Positions 41,489 through 48,601 of a stretch of 64,000 nt of DNA are shown here, piece by piece. Both the position numbers and the translations under genes were made by a program. Source of the DNA: JAICLK01 sp963810525 (GTDB taxonomy: Bacteria; Patescibacteriota; Saccharimonadia; Saccharimonadales; UBA4665); the NCBI GenBank assembly GCA_963810525.1, contig CAWENB010000003.1:310001-374000 (forward strand), read 5' to 3'. The notes below the pieces were generated by a model, which saw only the letters and a program-made list of their open reading frames with translations, was not told the DNA's origin and made no database searches. The stretch's first letter is position 1, and the number at the start of each line of letters is the position of its first letter.

Positions 41489-44257
41489 GTGGTATCATAT
41501 ACCTCTAACCAGTCAGGGGGTGGGGCAAGGAACGGCCCACCCGTGCAACGTCTGCTCAACGACATACTGAACCTCCCCCTTCACCCCATCCGGGCTGACC
41601 GCCTCCATAACGTCTTGACGCTCGCCGTCACCGTCGGCTGGCTCTGTACGCTGGCGGCCGTGGCCTTTTTCGTCCTGATCGGCGTTATTCTCCTCTTGCG
41701 CAACCTGGCTCCGCTTTTCTCCTTGGCCTTGCGGAAGGCCGGCATCGGCAAACTATCGCCGGCCGATACGTTCCTGGAAATTACCATCCCGGCCACCACC
41801 GCTAAATCCGCCTACGCCACCGAACGCCTCCACGTCCTGCTCAGGAACAGGGGGAGAGGTCGGAGTTTCACGGACAGGTTGGCAGGCCAGAAGCGGCGCT
41901 ACTCATCGGAGCTGGTCGGCACGAACGATGCGGGCATCCGCTACATCCTTGCCGTTCCCGGCAGTGAAGCGACCTACGTTACCCGGAACCTGCTGTCATT
42001 CCTGCCGACGATCAAGATACGGCAAGTACCGGATTACCTGGACGCTCTGCACGATACCAAAGTCGGCATTATCGAGCTGAAACAGGGCGCGGATTTCGTA
42101 CTGCCCCTGGAAGGCCACAAGCTGCTTGAGGAGCACGACTCCATGGCCTTCATCACCACGCACATGACGAAACTGATGCCCGGTGAACTGGTCGCCTACC
42201 AAGTGGTTACGACTCCGGTCATGGGCTCGACGCACCGCCGGGCAATGCGCCACGTACGGAAAATACAGACCGCGATAGCCCGGAATGAAGGGCTTTCAGA
42301 AGTGCTTGCCAAAAAGGCAGGGCTTCCGCACGCCGTGTGGTTCATCGTGGCCCCGCCGCTGTGGCTGCTCATCATGATCGTAAAATTCGTCGTTTCCATC
42401 CCTATAGCCATCATGTACCCCGGTAGCCCGGACTTTCCGATACCGGACAGCAGGCACCGCAAACGTAAGTCGACCAACCCCTACGACCAGGAACTGGCCC
42501 GGATCGTGAAACCGAAGCTCGACCAGCAGCTCTTCGAGGTCAGCATACGGGTACTGGCGGCTTCGCCGGACAGCGATACCATACAGGAGCGTCTGGAGGG
42601 TATCGTCTCTGCACTACGGATGTTCGACAGCACCTACCAGGTATTCGTTTCGAAGCGCACCATTCCCCTCAGCAAGCGCCTCCGGGCCTGGCAGGCCGAC
42701 CGGAGATTGAGGCGGTTCCGTAAGCGGGAGTTGCCGCAGAACGTCTTCCCCTACGGCACCATCGTATCGAGTTCGGAGCTTTCCGACCTGTACCACTTTG
42801 CCAATACCGAGACGACGAAGACCGAAGGCTTGGTAAAGAGCCGGAGCAAAGAGCTGGCCGCGCCGTTATCCATCAGGCACAGTGCGGCGAAGCTGGATGT
42901 CATAGTGGGCACGAACCGGCATGGCGGTTCCGAACAGCCAATCGGCATGACGCTCGAGCAACGGCAAAAGCATACGTACGTCATCGGGAAGACCGGCACC
43001 GGCAAGACTACCCTGCTTAAGAGTTCGATCTACCAGGACATGATGAGCGGCAAAGGCCTGGCCGTGCTCGATCCGCACGGGGACATGTTCCGTGAGCTGC
43101 TAGAGCTTGTGCCGGAGCATCGAATGAAAGACGTCGTTGTATTTAACCCAGGCGACCGTCAATTCCCGCCCGGGCTCAATATCCTGGATCCGGAAATAGA
43201 CTTTGGCGATGAGGAAGATACCCGCGACTGGACAGCCAGCATGGTAATAGCGGTCTTCCAGAAACTGACTGATGAGCGGCAATGGGGCGATCGCATGGAG
43301 CACATACTGCGCAGTACTGTCCTCACTGCCCTGCTACTGCCGAACCACAGCCTATATACGCTGCAGCAGTTACTGACGGACAAGAAGTACCAGCGAAAAG
43401 TTGCGGCCGGATTGAAGGACCCGGTGCTGAAACAATTCTGGTACAAAGAAATGCTGCCCATGGGCGATATGCAGCTGACGAATTACGTACTGCCTTTAAC
43501 GCACCGGCTCGGCCATTTTATTACCGCCACCATGTCCCGGAATATCTTGCTGCAGGAAAAGAGCACCATTCGCATGAGCGATATCATGGACGAGGGCAAA
43601 ATACTGCTGGTGAATTTGAGTAAAGGCGACATCGGCGAAGACCAGAGCTTTTTCTTCGGCACGCTGCTAACTTCGTTGATCTGGATGTCCGCCTACCAGC
43701 GCGCCCGGATAGTTGAAGCAGACCGGCGTGAGTTCTTTGTCTACGTTGACGAATTCCAGAACTTCGCCGCCCCCAGGTTTGCCGAGATCGCCAGCGAGGC
43801 CAGGAAGTTCCGGATCTCACTAACCGTGTCGCACCAGAATATTGCCCAGATCGACGACCAGAAGATCCTAAAGAACGTGGCCGGTAATGCCCACACTATC
43901 ATCTGCTTGAAAGCCAACCCGGATGATGAAGCCTTTATCCTGCCCTACATGAAGCCGGTGGTTGAAAAGGGAGATATCATTAATCTGACCCCCTACCATT
44001 TCTTTATGAAGACCACGGCTCACGAAAGCGAGGACGCATTCTCAGGCGTGACGGTGCCGCTTGACGTGCAAGGCTCAGACGACACGAAGCAGTCAGTCAT
44101 TGCCTCTAGCCGCGAACACTATGCTACGCCGAGAAAGCAGGTCGAGCAGTACCTTGATACGTTGTTTTCAGTGACCGGCGACACCAAGAAAACAAATGAG
44201 GAGTCGGACCCTGACGAGGACGAAGCCCAGGACACGGCCCCGAAAGTAAGTCTGTAG
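41489..44257 (+). CDS. Type IV secretion/conjugation ATPase, TraD/VirD4-VirB4-like
   Basis: A 922-aa protein. One membrane helix near the start (LAVTVGWLCTLAAVAFFVLI...LLLRNL), a long middle region and a second hydrophobic segment near 290-310. The motor domain has Walker A TYVIGKTGTGKTTLLKSSIY (about 497), GLAVLDPHGDMF (a TraG/VirD4 signature), a Walker B-type FFVYVDEFQNFAAPRFAEIA, and LTVSHQNIAQID. It probably couples DNA to a transfer channel or pumps DNA. The start is GTG at 41489; a later GTG near 41541, with AAGGA upstream, is an alternative. It ends at a strong terminator and is followed by a replication-relaxation gene. Confidence 0.85.
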   Translation: MVSYTSNQSGGGARNGPPVQRLLNDILNLPLHPIRADRLHNVLTLAVTVGWLCTLAAVAFFVLIGVILLLRNLAPLFSLALRKAGIGKLSPADTFLEITIPATTAKSAYATERLHVLLRNRGRGRSFTDRLAGQKRRYSSELVGTNDAGIRYILAVPGSEATYVTRNLLSFLPTIKIRQVPDYLDALHDTKVGIIELKQGADFVLPLEGHKLLEEHDSMAFITTHMTKLMPGELVAYQVVTTPVMGSTHRRAMRHVRKIQTAIARNEGLSEVLAKKAGLPHAVWFIVAPPLWLLIMIVKFVVSIPIAIMYPGSPDFPIPDSRHRKRKSTNPYDQELARIVKPKLDQQLFEVSIRVLAASPDSDTIQERLEGIVSALRMFDSTYQVFVSKRTIPLSKRLRAWQADRRLRRFRKRELPQNVFPYGTIVSSSELSDLYHFANTETTKTEGLVKSRSKELAAPLSIRHSAAKLDVIVGTNRHGGSEQPIGMTLEQRQKHTYVIGKTGTGKTTLLKSSIYQDMMSGKGLAVLDPHGDMFRELLELVPEHRMKDVVVFNPGDRQFPPGLNILDPEIDFGDEEDTRDWTASMVIAVFQKLTDERQWGDRMEHILRSTVLTALLLPNHSLYTLQQLLTDKKYQRKVAAGLKDPVLKQFWYKEMLPMGDMQLTNYVLPLTHRLGHFITATMSRNILLQEKSTIRMSDIMDEGKILLVNLSKGDIGEDQSFFFGTLLTSLIWMSAYQRARIVEADRREFFVYVDEFQNFAAPRFAEIASEARKFRISLTVSHQNIAQIDDQKILKNVAGNAHTIICLKANPDDEAFILPYMKPVVEKGDIINLTPYHFFMKTTAHESEDAFSGVTVPLDVQGSDDTKQSVIASSREHYATPRKQVEQYLDTLFSVTGDTKKTNEESDPDEDEAQDTAPKVSL

Positions 44258-44267
44258 CCCTGTCAGA

Positions 44268-44303
44268 AACTGCCATCATGGGCGATGGTAGTTTTTAGTT
44301 TTT
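44268..44303 (+). terminator. Rho-independent terminator after the TraD-like gene
   Basis: AACTGCCATC pairs with GATGGTAGTT (one G-U) around a short loop, followed by TTTTTAGTTTTTT. Confidence 0.78.
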
Positions 44304-44543
44304 TCTGATCTGTTATTGTAGAATATCTGTGATCCCTACCCTTACAATAATAGGAGTAGGAGGGGTAGGCAAAATGTTATATGCCGGTCAGCATACATCC
44401 GCACAAAACATCAACCAACTAACCCATCAATACCTATCATCCATGTACCTACCAAAACAATACTGCAAGTAAAACAAACTCTCCCCATAATCATTCCAAC
44501 TGTGTCTTAAAAATAAGAAGGTGCATAGAAAAGAACCAGGAAC
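44304..44543. other. Intergenic leader of the replication-relaxation gene
   Basis: AT-rich, with a CCTACCC...GGGGTAGG inverted repeat around 44335-44370. No gene. Confidence 0.4.
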
Positions 44544-45356
44544 ATGAAGGATCAAGTAGCTAATCAACCCCATGTGACGAGGAAACAGTTAGAAATACTG
44601 CGGCTGCTGTATCGGTACCGGTTCTTAAATAGGATACAGATTCAGGCCATGATGGGACATAAGAACCGGAAGACCATAGCCGTGTGGTTGAGCGATTTGC
44701 GGGACAAGCACTATGCCGAGTGGATCTATTCGACTGACTTCACCGAGAAGACCAAGCCGGCGATCTACTACCTCGGCATCAATGGAATACGGTACTTACG
44801 AAGCACCGGCGAGTATCCGGTCGAGGAGGTGCGCAAGCGCTACAAGGAAGCATCACGCAGCCGGACCTTCATTGACCGGAGCTTACTGATTGCGGGCTGC
44901 TGCATCACCGCGAATACCCAGAGCATAGACGGCGTGATGTACGAAACCATCACCCGAGCCGACTATATTGACCGCAGAAATCCGTATCACTTTCTGATGG
45001 AACCGGGACCGCATTTGGTTCTCAAGAAGCATGAGAATTCTCCAGCAGGCACCACGACGAAGCATTATGTGCTGGAAGTGTTTGACGCCACCCTGCCGCG
45101 CTACCGGCTGAAACATAGGCTCAAAGTCTATGAGGAATACCTGGAATATGATGAGTGGCGGCAAGAAACAAAGGACAAAGCACCGCCCATTGTGCTTTTC
45201 GTCTGCCCCACCGTGGCCGAGCTGATTTACGCCAAACGGCAAACCAGGAAGTTGCTTGAGGATGTGCCGGACAGGAAAAGCTTACACATCCGGTTCACGA
45301 CGGCCGGAGAATTGAAGCAGCGTGGGGTTACCGGAGAAATTTGGGAGGAAGCTTGA
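44544..45356 (+). CDS. Replication-relaxation family protein (plasmid/ICE type)
   Basis: A 270-aa soluble protein. Residues 12-60 form a winged helix (TRKQLEILRLLYRYRFLNRI, then QIQAMMGHKNRKTIAVWLSD), and the body has the YYLGINGIRYLRSTGEYP and KHYVLEVFDATLPRYRLKHR segments of the replication-relaxation family (plasmid mobilisation/replication auxiliary proteins). AGGA lies just upstream of the ATG. With the TraD-like ATPase before it and the stem-loops after it, it marks an integrated plasmid-like or ICE-like segment. No relaxase was found in the window. Confidence 0.8.
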   Translation: MKDQVANQPHVTRKQLEILRLLYRYRFLNRIQIQAMMGHKNRKTIAVWLSDLRDKHYAEWIYSTDFTEKTKPAIYYLGINGIRYLRSTGEYPVEEVRKRYKEASRSRTFIDRSLLIAGCCITANTQSIDGVMYETITRADYIDRRNPYHFLMEPGPHLVLKKHENSPAGTTTKHYVLEVFDATLPRYRLKHRLKVYEEYLEYDEWRQETKDKAPPIVLFVCPTVAELIYAKRQTRKLLEDVPDRKSLHIRFTTAGELKQRGVTGEIWEEA

Positions 45357-45389
45357 TCCTCTCCCCTGTTCTTTACTGTTGAAGACAAA

Positions 45390-45487
45390 ACCTATTTCCT
45401 TACAGAAATAGGTCAAATCCCTGAAGCATCAGGGATTTACGAAAGAAGTTCTTTGCCCGGAAACCACTAGATGCAGTCTCCGGGCAA
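45390..45487. other. Three consecutive stem-loops (candidate origin or attenuator)
   Basis: Stem 1: ACCTATTTC/GAAATAGGT (45390-45413, 6-nt loop). Stem 2: AAATCCCTGA/TCAGGGATTT (45415-45438, 4-nt loop). Stem 3: TTGCCCGGA/TCCGGGCAA (45453-45487, 17-nt loop). All arms are perfect. Placed just after a replication-relaxation gene, they resemble single-strand or transfer origins of plasmids; a terminator role between convergent genes is the simpler alternative. Confidence 0.5.
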
Positions 45488-45493
45488 TGCGAA

Positions 45494-45808
45494 CTAGTAT
45501 TCGCTGGCAAGCATGACGGTCATCACCCGCCTGCACTTCGACGAAAGCGGATCTTCACCGCATGTGAGATTTTGGTCATAGTAATCGACTTTCCAGAACA
45601 CTTTCTCGCCGTTCCAGTAGACGACACCAAAGTCATGTTCCCCGTACGGATCATTATCCTCAGTAAACGTATTGAACCGACGGATCTCATCAATGAGACC
45701 GATCAGATCCTCTAGCGCTTGTACACCTCGAGTTATCGTTACACCTTGCCCGCTTTTACGAAAAGTATCATTTAGTTTTGCGATTCTAGTGGCTTCTGTT
45801 GCTTCCAT
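45494..45808 (-). CDS. DUF3768 family protein
   Basis: A 104-aa protein matching the DUF3768 pattern: IAKLNDTFRKSGQGVTITRG, DEIRRFNTFTEDNDPYGEHD, FGVVYWNGEKVFWKVDYYDQ, and C-terminal RRVMTVMLASEY. The family is common on plasmids and other mobile elements; its function is unknown. AAGGAGG lies 9 nt before the ATG. It converges on the replication-relaxation gene across the three stem-loops. Confidence 0.83.
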   Translation of the reverse strand: MEATEATRIAKLNDTFRKSGQGVTITRGVQALEDLIGLIDEIRRFNTFTEDNDPYGEHDFGVVYWNGEKVFWKVDYYDQNLTCGEDPLSSKCRRVMTVMLASEY

Positions 45809-45852
45809 ATCTCTGAACCTCCTTGAAATTAGTAACGTTTCAAGCGAGTCGA

Positions 45853-46075
45853 CCTCCCGCTCAAGCGGAGGGCAAGGGCTGGACTGGCCGGGTCAAGATG
45901 CAGCTCCCCACCGGAAGAACGATCTTGATGCGGCCAGGTAAGCCCTTATACTTGGGAAGCTGCGGGAGGGCCTAACCCCCGTACCAGCACTGTCTTGAAT
46001 CAGGTTGCGGCTGCGACGACTTGAACGACCTGTGGCCGACGATGAGGCGTCCATGGTCAGTCCACCGCAGAGTAA
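45853..46075 (+). ncRNA. Candidate structured RNA with a pseudoknot (new type)
   Basis: A GC-rich 220-nt region without a gene. A hairpin CCTcCCGCT-CA-AGCGGAGG lies at 45853-45872. Then three nested perfect stems are separated by symmetric 3x3 internal loops: AAGGGCT (45874-45880)/AGCCCTT (45941-45947), CTGGCCG (45884-45890)/CGGCCAG (45931-45937), CAAGAT (45894-45899)/ATCTTG (45922-45927). The apical loop contains GCAGCTCCCC (45900-45909), which can pair with GGGAAGCTGC (45954-45963) just outside the stem, 9 of 10 positions, forming a pseudoknot. No known RNA family was recognised. Strand is not certain; plus is assumed because a plus-strand gene follows. Confidence 0.45.
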
Positions 46076-46098
46076 GGCATAAGTAATTAATTTCGGGT

Positions 46099-46104
46099 TA
46101 TGAT
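46099..46104 (+). promoter_or_regulatory. -10 element (TATGAT) deciding a leaderless GTG start
   Basis: TATGAT is followed by 6 nt and then GTG at 46111. The in-frame ATG at 46105 directly abuts the -10 and would lie upstream of the predicted transcription start. Confidence 0.5.
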
Positions 46105-46110
46105 ATGTAC

Positions 46111-47124
46111 GTGGACGCGAGTCAAGAAGTTAATGTAGCCGCCTCAACTGAACACCGGCGCATACTGAATCTATGGTTGATCGTTGCTGCTGCCGGTTTC
46201 TTGCTTTTTGGCACTCTGTTTGCCCTATCGTATCTTATATTGAACGCACCCAGCGTAGCCAATGACGCTACAAGGTATCGAAGTATTGAAGCGACACTGG
46301 GTTTTAGCGAACTCGCTGGTTTGGCCCTGGCCGTAGTGTCGCTTCTCCGCTACTCGAACCTGAAATCCAAAAACCACGAAGGCGTCTTCAAGCAGCTCGT
46401 AGCCGACAACGGTTGGAAAGAAATCCGGCAGTATAAGCTCAGTAGCGTGGCAAGCATACTCCTCGGCACCGGCAGTGATTACGAGGAACGCTACGCTTTC
46501 GGCGGCACCTTTGATAATCATCCGTTCAGTTGCCTGGTGTTTGAGTATGTGGCCGGTGACTCCCAGACCTGTCGATTCATTTGTCTCACCTTCAAGCTGT
46601 CCAAGGCCTACCCGATGATCATCCTGGACAACCGCCTGAATGATCACGGCTACCGGCGCGTTCGCAGCGATTTGCCCGACCGGGTGCCGAACGGGACTCC
46701 GCTGCACCTCGAAGGCGACTTCGGAACGTACTACCATGTCAGCACCACCAAAGGCAGTGAGCGTGAAGCCGTGCAGGTGCTTTCGCCTGATGTCATGGCA
46801 GTGCTTGAAGACGCAGCACCGCGTAAAGTCGATATTGAGCTGAGCGACAAAGAGCTCTATTTAATTCTCGAAGGCGGGCACTATACTGAGCACAATATCA
46901 CTGCCCTCTTTAACGTGGCCGGTGCCGTGCTCGGTAAACTCGATAAAGCATCGAAAACCTGGCTCGCGTCGAGCAAGGGCGAAGAACATGAAATCGCACA
47001 ACGTGCAGAAGCCGCCCGGCGAAAGCTCATATTCGGATTGAGAGCCGAAATACTATCCGCGATAGGTTTCTTGCTGGCCTTGATTTTCTACTCCGTCCTC
47101 ATGGTGAGCAGGATTAAGCATTAA
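46111..47124 (+). CDS. Hypothetical membrane protein, about 337 aa
   Basis: Two N-terminal membrane helices (LWLIVAAAGFLLFGTLFALS and LGFSELAGLALAVVSLL) and one near the C-terminus (ILSAIGFLLALIFYSVLMVS) surround a large soluble domain of about 200 residues containing FGGTFDNHPFSCLVFEYVAG and MIILDNRLNDHGYRRVR. Many small-genome bacteria have such proteins next to DUF3137-like genes; no firm family is claimed. GTG at 46111 is preferred over ATG at 46105 because of the promoter position. Confidence 0.62.
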   Translation: MDASQEVNVAASTEHRRILNLWLIVAAAGFLLFGTLFALSYLILNAPSVANDATRYRSIEATLGFSELAGLALAVVSLLRYSNLKSKNHEGVFKQLVADNGWKEIRQYKLSSVASILLGTGSDYEERYAFGGTFDNHPFSCLVFEYVAGDSQTCRFICLTFKLSKAYPMIILDNRLNDHGYRRVRSDLPDRVPNGTPLHLEGDFGTYYHVSTTKGSEREAVQVLSPDVMAVLEDAAPRKVDIELSDKELYLILEGGHYTEHNITALFNVAGAVLGKLDKASKTWLASSKGEEHEIAQRAEAARRKLIFGLRAEILSAIGFLLALIFYSVLMVSRIKH

Positions 47125-47134
47125 CATCATTTAT

Positions 47135-47154
47135 AGTTGGTCGCCTGACCAACT
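47135..47154. terminator. Stem-loop after the 337-aa membrane protein gene
   Basis: AGTTGGTC-GCCT-GACCAACT, a perfect 8-bp stem with a 4-nt loop between convergent genes. No long T-run, so termination strength is unclear. Confidence 0.5.
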
Positions 47155-47202
47155 AACCTTGAGAGGAACAGACAATTTCTAGAATTCAGGAATTGCTTTT
47201 AT

Positions 47203-47619
47203 TTAAGTCTCTTTGTCCTTGGATAGTTGCTTGAGTAGTGCGAGCGAGAAAGATGCCATAACAGCTTCGATGATTACGCCATATGGGTTTGGTTTCAAGA
47301 TTGCCCCCAAAAGGTTGAGTAAGTCCAGGAGTAGCAGAAACTTCAAGATGAATCTAATCCGGTTGACATTGTTTGATGTCACTACGTAAATCATAAGAGC
47401 TGCATAGAAAATGAAGACTATGCCGTCACCGATAGTAGTTGATAGGTGTTTAGTTGGTAAACTAAGATTGGGACTATTGACTAAATTGGACTTATGAAAA
47501 GTCAGTACGTTGCCGATAACACAAGCAACCATCACGGTTAAAGAATATATGTACAGCCAACGATACTTCCGAGCCACTATGCCCGGATTCCTACTACGCT
47601 TTTTATCTTCGCTCGCCAT
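47203..47619 (-). CDS. Hypothetical membrane protein, 138 aa
   Basis: Four membrane helices (WLYIYSLTVMVACVIGNVLT, GIVFIFYAALMIYVV, FILKFLLLLDLLNLLGAIL, VIIEAVMASFSLALL) with a basic start (ASEDKKRSRNPGIVARKYR). The start at 47617-47619 is chosen for AGGAG 5 nt upstream; an upstream in-frame ATG at 47637 lacks one. No known family. Confidence 0.65.
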   Translation of the reverse strand: MASEDKKRSRNPGIVARKYRWLYIYSLTVMVACVIGNVLTFHKSNLVNSPNLSLPTKHLSTTIGDGIVFIFYAALMIYVVTSNNVNRIRFILKFLLLLDLLNLLGAILKPNPYGVIIEAVMASFSLALLKQLSKDKET

Positions 47620-47680
47620 TAGCTCTCCTCTTGACACACTTGTTGCACAGGGATACGTCGTGTTACCTCCCAGTCAAGGC

Positions 47681-48001
47681 CTAGTCAATACGCTCAAGCT
47701 CAATGTATCTGTGAATTAGTATGGTGGCATATACTATTGCGAAAATGATCTTGAAGCCTGTGATACTATTCGCACACCTGAAATGAATTGTTTTATTGGC
47801 GGCAGCCTCGAACCTCACTTTATTGCTTCTTGCCAGGTCTACCTTTAAGTGTAAGGTATGGCTACCTGGGCTAATGTCAAAGGATTTACTTTGTCCATCG
47901 GCGATGTCGCCGATTAACTGTCCATCCAGAATGACTTTATAACGACGAAGCCTACCGGCATAACGTGAATCACGTTTAATGTTGATCACAGACTTACCCA
48001 T
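47681..48001 (-). CDS. Hypothetical protein with PEGA-like beta domain and C-terminal helix
   Basis: 106 aa. Residues 1-75 form a beta-sandwich-like region: INIKRDSRYAGRLRRYKVIL, then DGQLIGDIADGQSKSFDISP and GSHTLHLKVD, the pattern of PEGA/DUF2846-like domains. A hydrophobic helix (ITGFKIIFAIVYATILIHRY) ends the protein. GGAGG lies 4 nt before the ATG. Confidence 0.65.
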   Translation of the reverse strand: MGKSVINIKRDSRYAGRLRRYKVILDGQLIGDIADGQSKSFDISPGSHTLHLKVDLARSNKVRFEAAANKTIHFRCANSITGFKIIFAIVYATILIHRYIELERID

Positions 48002-48032
48002 ATAACCTCCATTGTATACCTGATTACAGCCC

Positions 48033-48332
48033 TCAATGCACTAACTTAAGATCTTGCCGCCCTGCTTGGTAATAGTCTAGATCATTTGCAGCGCTTTGCC
48101 TGTAGTTGAATCCCTTAACTCCACCGACTGCACAACCGACCACCATTCCTGCCCAATCCGCTTCAATCAACGATGCTGCCCCAATGAAACAACCAATAAC
48201 TGCACCTGCGATTGGCAGTACATAATCGTAAGCACCCGAGCTATCGAGATACGAATTTATAGGGCCAAACACCTCATTACCACTCGTCGGCTGAGATATC
48301 TTATATGGCCCCGCCTCACCCACCTTCTTCAA
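48033..48332 (-). CDS. Small Gly-zipper-like membrane protein, 99 aa
   Basis: Contains VLPIAGAVIGCFIGAASLIE and WAGMVVGCAVGGVKGFNY, two Gly/Ala-rich hydrophobic stretches like glycine-zipper membrane proteins. It starts at TTG with GAGGGG upstream. It follows no clear family and is in the same direction as the two preceding small membrane genes, likely one transcript. Confidence 0.55.
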   Translation of the reverse strand: MKKVGEAGPYKISQPTSGNEVFGPINSYLDSSGAYDYVLPIAGAVIGCFIGAASLIEADWAGMVVGCAVGGVKGFNYRQSAANDLDYYQAGRQDLKLVH

Positions 48333-48601
48333 TGGAACCCCTCACTTGCGGGCGTTGCTGATGCAGACGACAGTCTACGCGATCAGCATGGCCCTGCTCC
48401 GTTGGAGATCACCAAACAGACAACGAAGGATCCGTGGTCATTCGGCCGCAGCATTCATCTTTATATGTGCCGCATGCAGCTCATTATCCTGGTATCTGGA
48501 TTGATTCTGGTCAGAGGCACGCACCCTTGCCTCTGTCATTTTAACTTCCACCGACGCTTAAGAGTGCCGCACTATTCCACACGTCATTGTGCTACTTGCC
48601 C
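48333..48601. other. Intergenic region, no gene supported
   Basis: Between the small membrane gene and the propeller protein. Open plus-strand frames here have unlikely composition. Confidence 0.4.

Noticed and set aside
45828..45843. 16-bp sequence ATTAGTAACGTTTCAA repeated at 60141-60156
   Set aside because: One chance match of this length is about what is expected when comparing a 64-kb window with itself on both strands, and the two contexts have nothing in common.
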